Of a DNA stretch of 64,000 bases, positions 1 through 7,862 are shown piece after piece. The stretch is from contig NZ_CP137734.1 in the NCBI RefSeq assembly GCF_033406955.1, positions 248,001 through 312,000 of the forward strand, read 5' to 3'. Made by a program: the position numbers and the translations under genes. The notes under the pieces are model-generated. The model ran no database searches and had not been told where the DNA came from. It was given only the letters and a program-made list of their open reading frames with translations. The first letter of the stretch is position 1. Each line of letters begins with the position of its first letter. The DNA is from Streptomyces violaceoruber (GTDB lineage Bacteria; Actinomycetota; Actinomycetes; Streptomycetales; Streptomycetaceae).

Positions 1-76
1 GGAGTGGCGCCGCGCTGGTCCCTGGCGCCCTGAGCGGGTTCGCACCGCGGTCCGGCGCAGGGTCCGCGCATGGTCC

Positions 77-1186
77 CTATTCGAAGAACTTGAGACTCCA
101 GCCGGTGTCGCTGGTGGGGCCCGGGACGTTGGCCCGGCTGTAGGTGGTCCCGCCCCACCAGCAGAAGGTGCCGGTGTACCAGTGCCGGTTCTCCCACGAG
201 TACGGCGTCCCCTTCGCGACCGCGTGGAACATCAGGGGGAACCTGGGCCCGGCGGGCGGGCTCGTGGCGATGTCGCCGTCGAGCAGGACGAAGCTGTGGT
301 GACCGGGCCCGTCGACGTACAGGGTGGGGTCCCAGCCCGCCATCATCGTGGCGCGGTGGGACCCGAAGAGGCAGCCGTTGGACTTGTACCAGTCCCACAC
401 GTACGTCGGGTCGCCGCCGGCCCGCAGCCGCAGGTCGGCCAGGCAGTACTGGTCGCTCCAGCTGCCGTTGGCGGAGTAGGCGATGTGCAGCTGCCCGTTC
501 GGGTCCATGACGGGCTCGGGGCCCTCGTTGATGAACGGGTTGCCCACCACCCGCTCCCAGCTCTCCCTCGGCTGCGAGATGACGTACCGCGCCCCGGTCG
601 GTGTGGTCGGGCCGGTCATCCGCGCGATGTAGAGGTTCTGTTCGACGTCGGTGTCGCCGGCCCAGCCCGACCAGACGAACCACCGCTGTCCCTCGAAGGT
701 GAACAGGGTGCCGTCGATGGCCCACTTGTCGTCCGGCAGGGCCAGCCGGCTCTCGGCCGTGTAGCCGCTGTCGGCGGCGGTGGAGCTGATCACGTACATC
801 CGGTGGGCCGCGCCGCGGCCGGCCGAGAAGTAGATGTAGTAGCGGCCGCCGTCCCGGACGATCTCGGGCGCCCACACCTCGCCGCGGCCACGTGCGTCCG
901 ACCAGACCTGGCGGGCGGGCGCCGCCGCCAGCGCGGCCGTGGAAGCGGCCTGGCGTACGGCGATGCCGCCCCCGGTGGACTGCACCGAGACGTAGGTGCC
1001 ACCGACCCGGATCACGCTCGGATCGGCGGCCCGCAGCGCGGTCTGGTCCGCCTGCGCGGACCCGGCGGAGGTCACCAGGAGCAGGAGGGCGACGAGGGCA
1101 CCGGACACCAGGGCGGCGACGGTGCCGCGAACTGGGCGGGAGAGCTTGAAGGTCCCGTTCGGCGGGCTTCCGGTCAGGGGCGGCAT
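77..1186 (-). CDS. Secreted GH43-family glycoside hydrolase
   Basis: A 369-residue secreted five-bladed-propeller hydrolase, probably acting on arabinose- or galactose-containing glycans outside the cell. An N-terminal signal (about residues 18-47, ending AGSAQA) precedes the fold. The GH43 triad can be placed at Asp55 (AADPSVI, base), Asp158 (WAIDGTLF, pKa modulator) and Glu221 (INEGPEP, acid). The block GPEPVMDPNGQLHIAYSA resembles exo-arabinanase-type GH43 enzymes. The reading frame extends upstream to 1558, but the ATG at 1186 is preceded by GGAGGG at a normal distance and starts just before the signal peptide, so it is preferred. The gene is divergent from the GH64 gene at 1440. The substrate is inferred only from family. 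Confidence 0.85.
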   Translation of the reverse strand: MPPLTGSPPNGTFKLSRPVRGTVAALVSGALVALLLLVTSAGSAQADQTALRAADPSVIRVGGTYVSVQSTGGGIAVRQAASTAALAAAPARQVWSDARGRGEVWAPEIVRDGGRYYIYFSAGRGAAHRMYVISSTAADSGYTAESRLALPDDKWAIDGTLFTFEGQRWFVWSGWAGDTDVEQNLYIARMTGPTTPTGARYVISQPRESWERVVGNPFINEGPEPVMDPNGQLHIAYSANGSWSDQYCLADLRLRAGGDPTYVWDWYKSNGCLFGSHRATMMAGWDPTLYVDGPGHHSFVLLDGDIATSPPAGPRFPLMFHAVAKGTPYSWENRHWYTGTFCWWGGTTYSRANVPGPTSDTGWSLKFFE

Positions 1187-1241
1187 GTCCCTCCGCTTCC
1201 ACGGGCCGTGGTGTACATCGATGGAAGGTGGCAGCGGCTCC

Positions 1242-1271
1242 AGGATCGTAATTGACGGCGGACATGTCAAT
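1242..1271 (-). promoter_or_regulatory. Candidate promoter and inverted repeat for the GH43 gene
   Basis: On the minus strand TTGACA (1270-1265) is followed after 17 nt by GATCCT (1247-1242), about 55 nt before the GH43 start. An inverted repeat, ATTGAC (1251-1256) and GTCAAT (1266-1271), covers the -35 element and could be an operator. The -10 match is weak. Confidence 0.35.
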
Positions 1272-1373
1272 GAGCAGACCGCAACGCCCCCGGCGCGCAC
1301 GGCATCCGGCGGGTTGCACCTTCCCCCCGCTTCACCTTCCGAACCTGGAGCGCCTTCTTCCGATTGATCTCGT

Positions 1374-1412
1374 TCAACTAGTTGACATGCACAGGGAAGG
1401 GCTACAACGCTG
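1374..1412 (+). promoter_or_regulatory. Promoter of the first GH64 gene with palindrome over the -35
   Basis: TTGACATG at 1382-1389 is followed by 15 nt and CAACGCTG at 1405-1412. The same two blocks, 14 nt apart, precede the second GH64 gene at 18638-18667. A perfect 12-bp palindrome (TCAACTAGTTGA, 1374-1385) overlaps the -35 and is a candidate operator. Promoter assignment is inference from motif and spacing. Confidence 0.45.
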
Positions 1413-1439
1413 CAAGTCCCCCACACCAAGGAGGACCGT

Positions 1440-2633
1440 GTGCTTTCCCCACGCAAGCTGACGGCGTCCCTGGCCGTCGCGGCGTCGATCGGCGCCGTGG
1501 CCGTCGTAGTCGGGCCGGCCGAACCGGCGTCGGCGGTACCGGACACCATCCCGCTCACCCTGAAGAACGACTCGGGCAGCGCCGAACAGGTCTACGTCTA
1601 CGTGATCGGCACCGAACTCGCCTCGGGGCAGCAGGGGTACGCCGACGAGAGCGGCGCCTTCCACGCCTGGCCGGCCGGTGGCGCCCCGCCCGTCCCGGCG
1701 CCCGACGCCTCGTTCGCCGGCCCCGCAAACGGCGGGTCAAAGACCGTTCGGCTTCCGAAGTTCTCCGGCCGGGTCTACTTCTCGTACGGCAAGAAGCTCG
1801 ACTTCCGGCTCGCCGACGGCGGCCTCGTGCAGCCCGCCGTCCAGAACGCCGACGACCCCAACCACGACACGCTGTTCAACTGGACCGAGTACACGCTCAA
1901 CGACTCCGGGCTGTGGATCAACTCCACCCAGGTGGACATGTTCTCGGCCCCCTACTCCGTCGGTCTGACCGCGGGCGACGGTTCCACGAAGCAGACCGGT
2001 TCGCTCAAGCCCGGCGGGTACAAGGCGGTCGCCGACGGGCTCGCCCAGCAGGGCGGCGGCTGGGAAGGGCTGGTCCAGACCCGGGGCGACGGCTCGCCGC
2101 TGCGGGTCCTGGCGCCCGGACACGGCGTCGGCTCCGGCGACCTGCCCGCCGACGTGCTGGACGACTACATCGACCGTGTCTGGAGCAAGTACGCCACCGA
2201 CACGCTGACGGTGACGCCGTTCAAGGACCAGCCGGACACGAAGTTCTTCGGCAGGGTGAACGGCGACAGGATGGACTTCACCGACGGCAGCGGCGCGGTG
2301 GTGACCTCCTTCGAGAAGCCGGACTCCGATTCGGTCTTCGGCTGCTACAACAAGCTCGACGCCCCCAACGACCAGGTGCGCGGCCCCATTTCGCGGACCC
2401 TGTGCGCCGCGTACAACCGCTCCACGCTGCTCACCAACTCCGAGCAGCCCGACGCCGACGCCTCCGGCTTCTACCGGGACGACGTGACCAACCACTACGC
2501 CCGTCTCGTGCACGCGCAGATGCGGGACGGCCAGGCGTACGCCTTCGCCTTCGACGACGTCGGCAACCACGAGTCGCTGGTGCACGACGGCGACCCCAAG
2601 GACGCGGCGATCACGCTGGAGTCCTTCGGCTGA
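1440..2633 (+). CDS. GH64 endo-beta-1,3-glucanase (laminaripentaose-producing type)
   Basis: Secreted enzyme predicted to cut beta-1,3-glucan (laminarin, curdlan, fungal wall) into oligosaccharides. It has 397 residues: a signal peptide ending about residue 32 (PASA/VP), then a single GH64 domain. The catalytic pair of the Streptomyces matensis enzyme (Glu154/Asp170, 16 apart) is conserved here as Glu150 in FNWTEYTLND and Asp166 in STQVDMFSAP. The conserved blocks APNDQVRGPISRTLCA and AFAFDDVGNHESLVHDG are also present. The GTG start at 1440 has a strong AAGGAGG 5 nt upstream. There is no carbohydrate-binding module. A GH16 gene follows 99 nt downstream, so the pair is probably co-transcribed. 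A paralogue lies at 18725. Confidence 0.93.
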   Translation: MLSPRKLTASLAVAASIGAVAVVVGPAEPASAVPDTIPLTLKNDSGSAEQVYVYVIGTELASGQQGYADESGAFHAWPAGGAPPVPAPDASFAGPANGGSKTVRLPKFSGRVYFSYGKKLDFRLADGGLVQPAVQNADDPNHDTLFNWTEYTLNDSGLWINSTQVDMFSAPYSVGLTAGDGSTKQTGSLKPGGYKAVADGLAQQGGGWEGLVQTRGDGSPLRVLAPGHGVGSGDLPADVLDDYIDRVWSKYATDTLTVTPFKDQPDTKFFGRVNGDRMDFTDGSGAVVTSFEKPDSDSVFGCYNKLDAPNDQVRGPISRTLCAAYNRSTLLTNSEQPDADASGFYRDDVTNHYARLVHAQMRDGQAYAFAFDDVGNHESLVHDGDPKDAAITLESFG

Positions 2634-2688
2634 CCGGGCCGGCCCCACCCGCGCCCGAACCGACGCACCACCTTCCCCCCACCCCAGC

Positions 2689-2715
2689 GCCCGCTCCCGC
2701 CCCGTGGGAGCGGGC
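2689..2715 (+). terminator. Hairpin between the GH64 and GH16 genes
   Basis: A perfect 10-bp stem, GCCCGCTCCC (2689-2698) with GGGAGCGGGC (2706-2715) and a 7-nt loop, lies in the 99-nt gap just before the GH16 ribosome-binding site. It may be a partial terminator or mRNA-stabilising element that tunes GH16 relative to GH64. It has no T-tract. Confidence 0.5.
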
Positions 2716-2732
2716 CCACGAAAGGGAGAGAC

Positions 2733-3590
2733 ATGGCCTCCCCACGACTGCTCCGCAGTTGCCTGCTCGCCACCCTGTCCGCCACCCTCGTCGCGGCCGC
2801 CGCGGTGAGCCCCGCCCAGGCGGAACGCGGACCGGAGACCGCCGCGGCGGTGACGTTCTCCGACACCTTCGACGGACCCGCCGGATCCGGCGTCGACGCC
2901 GCCAAGTGGCAGCTCGAGACCGGCGACAACGTCAGCAACCACGAGCGGCAGTACTACACCCCCGGCACCGACAACGCGAAGCTCGACGGCCGGGGCAACC
3001 TGGTCATCGAGGCCCGCCGCGAGAACCCCGGCAACTACCAGTGCTGGTACGGCACGTGCGAGTACACCTCCGCGCGGCTGAACACCTCCGGCAAGTTCAC
3101 CGCGACCTACGGCCACGTCGAGGCCCGGATGAAGATCCCGCGCGGGCAGGGCATATGGCCCGCCTTCTGGATGCTGGGCCAGGACATCGGCGAGGTCGGC
3201 TGGCCCGACTCCGGCGAGATCGACGTCATGGAGAACGTCGGCTTCGAGCCGTCCACGGTCCACGGCACCATCCACGGCCCCGGATACTCCGGCTCGGGCG
3301 GCATCGGCGCGGCCTACACGCTGCCGAACGGCGAGGCGTTCGCCGACGCCTTCCACACCTTCGCCGTGGACTGGGCCCCGGACCGGATCACCTGGTCGGT
3401 CGACGGCAACGTCTACCAGACCCGTACACCGGCCGACCTGGGCGGCAAGGCGTGGGTCTTCGACAAGCCGTTCTTCCTCATCCTGAACCTCGCCGTCGGC
3501 GGCTACTGGCCCGGCGACCCCGACGGCTCGACCACCTTCCCGCAGCAGCTGGTGGTCGACGAGGTGAAGGTGACCACGAGCGACGGCTGA
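2733..3590 (+). CDS. GH16 endo-beta-1,3-glucanase (laminarinase)
   Basis: A 285-residue secreted beta-jelly-roll glucanase predicted to hydrolyse internal beta-1,3 linkages, complementing the GH64 enzyme upstream. The signal peptide ends near residue 30 (SPAQA). The bacterial GH16 catalytic signature ExDxxE is intact in SGEIDVMENVG, with Glu162 (nucleophile), Asp164 and Glu167 (acid/base). WPAFWMLG and the C-terminal LILNLAVGGYWPG are typical of laminarinases. The ATG at 2733 follows AAAGGGAGAG. Unlike many streptomycete laminarinases it has no C-terminal binding module; the protein ends right after the catalytic domain. It is probably the second gene of a GH64-GH16 operon ended by the hairpin at 3626. 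Confidence 0.93.
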   Translation: MASPRLLRSCLLATLSATLVAAAAVSPAQAERGPETAAAVTFSDTFDGPAGSGVDAAKWQLETGDNVSNHERQYYTPGTDNAKLDGRGNLVIEARRENPGNYQCWYGTCEYTSARLNTSGKFTATYGHVEARMKIPRGQGIWPAFWMLGQDIGEVGWPDSGEIDVMENVGFEPSTVHGTIHGPGYSGSGGIGAAYTLPNGEAFADAFHTFAVDWAPDRITWSVDGNVYQTRTPADLGGKAWVFDKPFFLILNLAVGGYWPGDPDGSTTFPQQLVVDEVKVTTSDG

Positions 3591-3625
3591 CGACCCCCGG
3601 GCCCGGCCCACCCGGGACCCGCAGC

Positions 3626-3654
3626 GGACCGCGGTCTCCCCGAGACCGCGGTCC
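3626..3654. terminator. 13-bp hairpin terminator after the GH16 gene
   Basis: GGACCGCGGTCTC (3626-3638) pairs perfectly with GAGACCGCGGTCC (3642-3654) across a 3-nt loop, 36 nt after the GH16 stop and just before the end of the convergent small gene at 3674. It probably serves both directions. Confidence 0.75.
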
Positions 3655-3673
3655 CCGGGCGGCCTGACCCCGG

Positions 3674-3820
3674 TCAGGGGGACGTCGCCTCGGCGATGTC
3701 CGCGGCCGGGCCGTCCTCGGCCGGGGCCGCCGGGGGCGGGAAGATCAGATCCTCGAGCGCGTCCGCGGCGAAGAGGAAGGCCATCATCACGACTGGTAGC
3801 AGCAGCGCGAGCAGAATCAC
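3674..3820 (-). CDS. Small single-pass membrane protein, function unknown
   Basis: A 48-residue protein. Residues 2-19 form a hydrophobic segment (ILLALLLPVVMMAFLFAA), followed by an acidic turn (DALEDLIFPPP) and a Pro/Ala/Glu-rich tail, so it should sit in the membrane with a short exposed C-terminus. The GTG start at 3820 is preceded by GGGAGG 4 nt upstream. The frame continues upstream without a plausible start. I do not recognise a family; small proteins of this design are common in streptomycetes. It is divergent from the STAS gene at 4020 and convergent with the GH16 gene. Confidence 0.6.
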   Translation of the reverse strand: MILLALLLPVVMMAFLFAADALEDLIFPPPAAPAEDGPAADIAEATSP

Positions 3821-4019
3821 AGGACCTCCCGGTGGGTCGGTCTGTGGGCTTCGTGGCCCGGCTTCAAGGATGGGCCCGAATGGCCGAACCCGCACGGCGG
3901 GAGCCGACGGAGCCCTATGTCGCGGGCAGCACCCCCGGTGATCCTTTGGCCAGTCGTTCACGCATATGCAGAACGAATGTGCGGCGCCACCTCTGCCCAC
4001 GGCATGCCGTTGAGTACGT

Positions 4020-4364
4020 ATGGAACCTCCCATCGAGATCGACCACAGCGCCGTCGGGGACTGGACCATCGTGGAGATCCGCGGAGAGGTGGACGTGTAC
4101 ACCGTGCCCGTGATCAAGCAGTACATGATCGAGCGGCTCGCGGACGGTCACCGTCGGTTCGTCGTCGACCTGCGCGCGGTGGCGTTCATCGACTCCATGG
4201 GCCTTGGCGTGCTGGTCGGCGCCCTCAAACGGGTCCAGTCGGTGCACGGCGAGCTGAAGCTCGTCATCACGGACGCCAACACCAAACAGCTCTTCGCCCT
4301 GACCGGCCTGCGGCACGTCTTCCCGATCTACGACTCGGTGTACCAGGCACGCCGCACGTCCTAG
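4020..4364 (+). CDS. STAS-domain anti-sigma factor antagonist
   Basis: A 114-residue single STAS domain of the SpoIIAA/BldG type. Such proteins bind an anti-sigma kinase and are switched by phosphorylation of a conserved Ser. That residue is Ser59 in FIDSMGLGVLVG, and GEVDVYTVP (22-30) and the C-terminal GLRHVFPIYDSV match BldG-like sequences. It acts in the cytoplasm; no partner kinase or sigma factor gene is adjacent. A weak GAG-type ribosome site precedes the ATG. Its TAG stop overlaps the stop of the convergent dehydrogenase gene by 4 nt (CTAG), so neither gene can have a terminator between them. Confidence 0.88.
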   Translation: MEPPIEIDHSAVGDWTIVEIRGEVDVYTVPVIKQYMIERLADGHRRFVVDLRAVAFIDSMGLGVLVGALKRVQSVHGELKLVITDANTKQLFALTGLRHVFPIYDSVYQARRTS

Positions 4365-7357
4365 GTACCGGCCGCCCGCCTCGGGCCGGTCGGCCGGTCC
4401 GGCTGGTCCGGGCGGTCCGGCTGGTCCGGGCGGTCGGGCCGGGTCGCCCGGTCCAGCTCGATGAGGACCGAGTGGTACGCACGGCCGGTCGCGCGGTCCA
4501 TGCCGATCTCGCACATGCGGTTGGCGGACAGGTGGGCGTCGTAGGCGCGCGAGGTCACCTCCGCGGCCTCCTTCGCCGTCGCCGACGCCGTCAGCTCCTT
4601 GTGCAGCATGCCCCGGTCCCCGGCGAAGGCGCAGCACCCGGCGTCGTCCGGGACGACGACCTCGTCGGCGACCGCCTCGGCGACCGCGCGGAGCTGGTCG
4701 ACGTCGCCCAGGTGCTGCATCGAGCAGGTCGGGTGCAGCACGGCCGAACCGGTGGTACGGCGGATCGTCAGCCGCGGCAGGAGCTCCTCGGCGGCCCACA
4801 CGACGGAGTCGATCACCTTCAGGCGCCCGTGCAGTTCCCGGTTGGCGTGGGTGAGGTACGGGACGACCTCGTGCTGGATGCCGAGCGTGCAGGAGGAGGC
4901 GTCGACGACGAGCGGGAGCCGTCCGCCGTCGGTCCAGGCCCAGGCGGCCTCGACGACGCGGTTGGCCATCACGGTGTTGCCGTCCGCGTAGCCCTTGGAA
5001 TGCCAGATCGTCGAGCAGCAGGTGCCCGCCACGTCGTCCGGGATCCACACCGGCCGGCCGGCGCGGGCCGAGACGTCGACCACGGCCTGCTGGAGCGAGG
5101 GGATGCCGTCGCCGTCCGGCCCGGCGAAGATCCGGTTCACGCAGGCCGGGTAGTAGACGGCGCTCGCGCCCGCCCGGGAGGTGGGCGGCGCGGTGCGGGC
5201 GGCGGCGCCCGGGATCTGGGGCAGCCACTCGGGCACCAGATCGGGGCGTACGGCCTTGCGGGCCAGGCCGGTGGCGGCCGCCAGCAGCCGGTCGCCGATC
5301 TTCTCGGCCGCGCCGACCGCGAGGCGGGCCGACGCCTCGACGGTCTTGAACCGCTTGGCGGTGAGTGCGGCGATCCGCTCCTCGCGCGGCGAGTGCCTGC
5401 GGTGGCGGAAGTCCTTCATCATGGCGCCGGTGTCGATGCCGACCGGGCAGGCGATCGCGCAGGTGGAGTCGCCCGCGCAGGTGTCGACGGCGTCGTACCC
5501 GTAGGAGGCGAGGAGCTGTTCCTCCACCGGCGAGCCGTCCGGCTGCCGCAGCATCTCCCGGCGCAGCACGATGCGTTGGCGCGGGGTGGTCGTCAGGTCG
5601 TGGCTGGGGCAGGTGGGTTCGCAGAAGCCGCACTCGATGCAGGGGTCGGCGACGGGCTCAATGCCGGGGATGGTCTTCAGCCCGCGCAGATGGGCCCTCG
5701 GGTCCCGGTCGAGGACGACCCGGGGCGCCAGCACGCCCTCGGGGTCGATCAGCCGCTTGAGCCGCCACATCAACTCGGTGGCCCGGGGCCCCCATTCCAG
5801 CTCCAGGAAGGGCGCGATGTTGCGTCCGGTGGCGTGCTCCGCCTTCAGCGACCCGTCGAACCGCTCCACGGTCATCCGGCAGAAGTCGTCCATGAACGCG
5901 GCGTACCGGTCGACGTCGGAAGGCTTCGACGCGTCGAAGGCGAGCAGGAAGTGCAGGTTGCCGTGGGCGGCGTGACCGGCGACGGCGGCGTCGAAGCCGT
6001 GCTCCGCCTGGAGGCCGAGCAGGTCCTCGCAGGCGTCGGCCAGCCGGGACGGCGGCACCGCGAAGTCCTCCGTGATCAGGGTGGTGCCCGCCGGGCGGGA
6101 GCCGCCGACCGCCGTGACGAAGGCCTTGCGGGCCTTCCAGTAGCCGGAGATCACCTTGGCGTCGCGGGTGAACGCGTTGGTCACCGAGGCGACCGGCGCG
6201 ACCAGTTCGAGGCGTTCCACGACCCGGGCCGCCGCCCGCTCGAAGGCCGCCTGACCCGCCTCGTCGGGCGCCCGGAACTCCACCAGCAGCGCCGCCGTCT
6301 CCCGCGGCAGACCGGCCCAGTCGGCCGGTACGCCCCGCACGCTCACCGAGGCGCGCAGCGTGTTGCCGTCCATCAGCTCGACGGCGAGGGCCCCGGCCTC
6401 GTTGAACAGGGGGACGGCCGCCGCGGCGGCGGTCAGCGAGGGGAAGAAGAGCAGGCCGCTGGAGACCCTGCGGTCCAGCGGCAGGGTGTCGAAGACGACG
6501 TCGGAGATGAAGCCGAAGGTGCCCTCGGAGCCGACCATGAGACCACGCAGGATCTCGACGGGCGTGGCGCCGTCCAGGAAGGCGTCCAGCCGGTAGCCGT
6601 TGGTGTTCTTGATCTCGTACTTGGCCCGGATGCGGGCGGTGAGCTCCCGATCCGCCTCGATCTCCGCCTTGAGCGCCAGCAGCCCCGCGCACAGCTCCGG
6701 CTCGGTCCGCGCCAGGGACTCGTCCGCGTGCGGGTCGGCCGTGTCGACGACGGTGCCGCCGGGCAGCACGAAGGTCAGTGAGGCGAGGGTGCGGTACGAG
6801 TTGCGGGTGGTGCCCGCGGTCATGCCGGAGGCGTTGTTGGCGACCACCCCGCCGACGGTGCAGGCGATGGCGCTGGCCGGGTCGGGCCCGAGGATCCTGC
6901 CGTACCGGGCGAGGGTCGCGTTGGCCCGCACGACCGTGGTGCCGGGCCGGATGCGGGCCCGCGCGCCGTCGTCCAGGACCTCGATGCCGGTGAAGTGCCG
7001 TCGCACGTCGACCAGGATGTCCTCGCCCTGGGCCTGGCCGTTGAGGCTGGTGCCGGCGGCGCGGAAGACGACCTGGCGGCCGTGGTCGCGCGCGTACGCC
7101 AGCACCGCGGCCACGTCCTCGATGCTCTCGGGAAGTACGACGGTCTGCGGCACGAACCGGTAGGGGCTCGCGTCGGAGGCGTACTTCACCAGGTCGGAGA
7201 CCTTCCACAGGACCTTGTCGGGGCCCAGCAGAGCGGTCAGGCCGGCACGCAGCGGCTCGGGGGTACCCGTGGCCCCGGCGTCGGGCACCCGGTCGGCGGA
7301 CGCGACACGGGGCGTGCCGGGACGGAGGGTTTCCGGCTTGGGCTCCAGCAGGGGCAT
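4361..7357 (-). CDS. FAD-linked dehydrogenase with 4Fe-4S and CCG domains (D-lactate / D-2-hydroxyacid type)
   Basis: A 998-residue cytoplasmic or membrane-peripheral oxidoreductase predicted to oxidise a D-2-hydroxyacid and pass electrons through Fe-S clusters. Order: FAD-binding type-4 domain (about 40-215, with TVGGVVANNASGM), FAD-oxidase C domain (about 220-520, GHAAHGNLHF), dicluster ferredoxin segment (CIECGFCEPTCP near 571, CAGDSTCAIACPVG near 630), then two CCG-type heterodisulfide-reductase-like repeats (GTCCSTIWH near 780, DAGCCAFAGD near 907). The layout matches YdiJ/D-lactate dehydrogenase fusions. The C-terminus ends in an Arg-Pro-Asp-Gln repeat tail. The ATG at 7357 follows GGGAG; a GTG 18 nt upstream is an alternative. 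A terminator separates it from the upstream ridA-type gene. Exact substrate unknown. Confidence 0.88.
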   Translation of the reverse strand: MPLLEPKPETLRPGTPRVASADRVPDAGATGTPEPLRAGLTALLGPDKVLWKVSDLVKYASDASPYRFVPQTVVLPESIEDVAAVLAYARDHGRQVVFRAAGTSLNGQAQGEDILVDVRRHFTGIEVLDDGARARIRPGTTVVRANATLARYGRILGPDPASAIACTVGGVVANNASGMTAGTTRNSYRTLASLTFVLPGGTVVDTADPHADESLARTEPELCAGLLALKAEIEADRELTARIRAKYEIKNTNGYRLDAFLDGATPVEILRGLMVGSEGTFGFISDVVFDTLPLDRRVSSGLLFFPSLTAAAAAVPLFNEAGALAVELMDGNTLRASVSVRGVPADWAGLPRETAALLVEFRAPDEAGQAAFERAAARVVERLELVAPVASVTNAFTRDAKVISGYWKARKAFVTAVGGSRPAGTTLITEDFAVPPSRLADACEDLLGLQAEHGFDAAVAGHAAHGNLHFLLAFDASKPSDVDRYAAFMDDFCRMTVERFDGSLKAEHATGRNIAPFLELEWGPRATELMWRLKRLIDPEGVLAPRVVLDRDPRAHLRGLKTIPGIEPVADPCIECGFCEPTCPSHDLTTTPRQRIVLRREMLRQPDGSPVEEQLLASYGYDAVDTCAGDSTCAIACPVGIDTGAMMKDFRHRRHSPREERIAALTAKRFKTVEASARLAVGAAEKIGDRLLAAATGLARKAVRPDLVPEWLPQIPGAAARTAPPTSRAGASAVYYPACVNRIFAGPDGDGIPSLQQAVVDVSARAGRPVWIPDDVAGTCCSTIWHSKGYADGNTVMANRVVEAAWAWTDGGRLPLVVDASSCTLGIQHEVVPYLTHANRELHGRLKVIDSVVWAAEELLPRLTIRRTTGSAVLHPTCSMQHLGDVDQLRAVAEAVADEVVVPDDAGCCAFAGDRGMLHKELTASATAKEAAEVTSRAYDAHLSANRMCEIGMDRATGRAYHSVLIELDRATRPDRPDQPDRPDQPDRPTGPRRAAGT
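4395..4430. repeat. Two perfect 18-bp repeats encoding the dehydrogenase tail
   Basis: The unit CGGTCCGGCTGGTCCGGG occurs at 4395-4412 and 4413-4430, followed by a partial third copy. On the minus strand it encodes the RPDQPD repeat near the C-terminus of the dehydrogenase. Confidence 0.8.
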
Positions 7358-7408
7358 GACGTTCGACTCCCACACGATCTCGGTCGGTGCTGATCAGCGT
7401 ACGACTGC

Positions 7409-7443
7409 GGTGCCCGCCGGCCCCGGCGGGACCGGCGGGCACC
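7409..7443. terminator. 12-bp hairpin after the RidA-family gene
   Basis: GGTGCCCGCCGG (7409-7420) pairs perfectly with CCGGCGGGCACC (7432-7443) around an 11-nt loop, 5 nt beyond the end of the RidA gene on the minus strand. It likely ends the creatininase/enolase/RidA operon and insulates the dehydrogenase gene. Confidence 0.7.
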
Positions 7444-7448
7444 GAAGG

Positions 7449-7862
7449 TCAACCGGGCAGGTCCGGGCCCGGGCCCGGCAGCAGGGCCACCACGTCGATC
7501 TCCACGAGGATGTCCATCAGGTCGGACCCGACCGTGGTGCGCACCGGGTGGGGTTCCTCGAAGAACTCGCGGTAGGCCGCGTCGTACGCGGCGAAGTCCC
7601 GCCTCAGGTGCTGCAGGTGCGCCGTGACCTTCACGACGTCCCTCGGGGACAGGCCCCGCGCGGCCAGGACCGCGCCGACGTTGCGCAGCACCTGGGCGGT
7701 CTGCGCTCCGACGCCCTTCGGTACGGCGCCCGTGACCGGGTCCTGGGGGCCGAAACCGGCGGTGAACAGGAACCCGCCCGCCACCACGCCCTGGGAGTAG
7801 GCACCCGCGGGTCGGGGCGCCCCGTCCGTGTGCACCGCCTGCTTGCCGTTCGACTCGCTCAT
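7449..7862 (-). CDS. RidA/YjgF/UK114-family enamine/imine deaminase
   Basis: A 137-residue protein of the RidA family, trimeric enzymes that hydrolyse reactive enamines and imines to ketoacids. The substrate-binding Arg is Arg108 in HPVRTTVGSDL and Glu121 follows in LVEIDVVAL, as in active members. The ATG overlaps the stop of the upstream enolase-superfamily gene in an ATGA junction, so it is translationally coupled. Its position as last gene of a creatininase/dehydratase operon suggests it clears an unstable enamine produced there, although it could be a general RidA. A hairpin follows directly. Confidence 0.9.
   Translation of the reverse strand: MSESNGKQAVHTDGAPRPAGAYSQGVVAGGFLFTAGFGPQDPVTGAVPKGVGAQTAQVLRNVGAVLAARGLSPRDVVKVTAHLQHLRRDFAAYDAAYREFFEEPHPVRTTVGSDLMDILVEIDVVALLPGPGPDLPG

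Noticed and set aside
3917..6781. 954-codon plus-strand frame opposite the FAD/Fe-S dehydrogenase, and the 1251-codon frame at 60107-63862
   Set aside because: Same shadow effect; the opposite-strand proteins carry recognised motifs and normal codon use, these do not.
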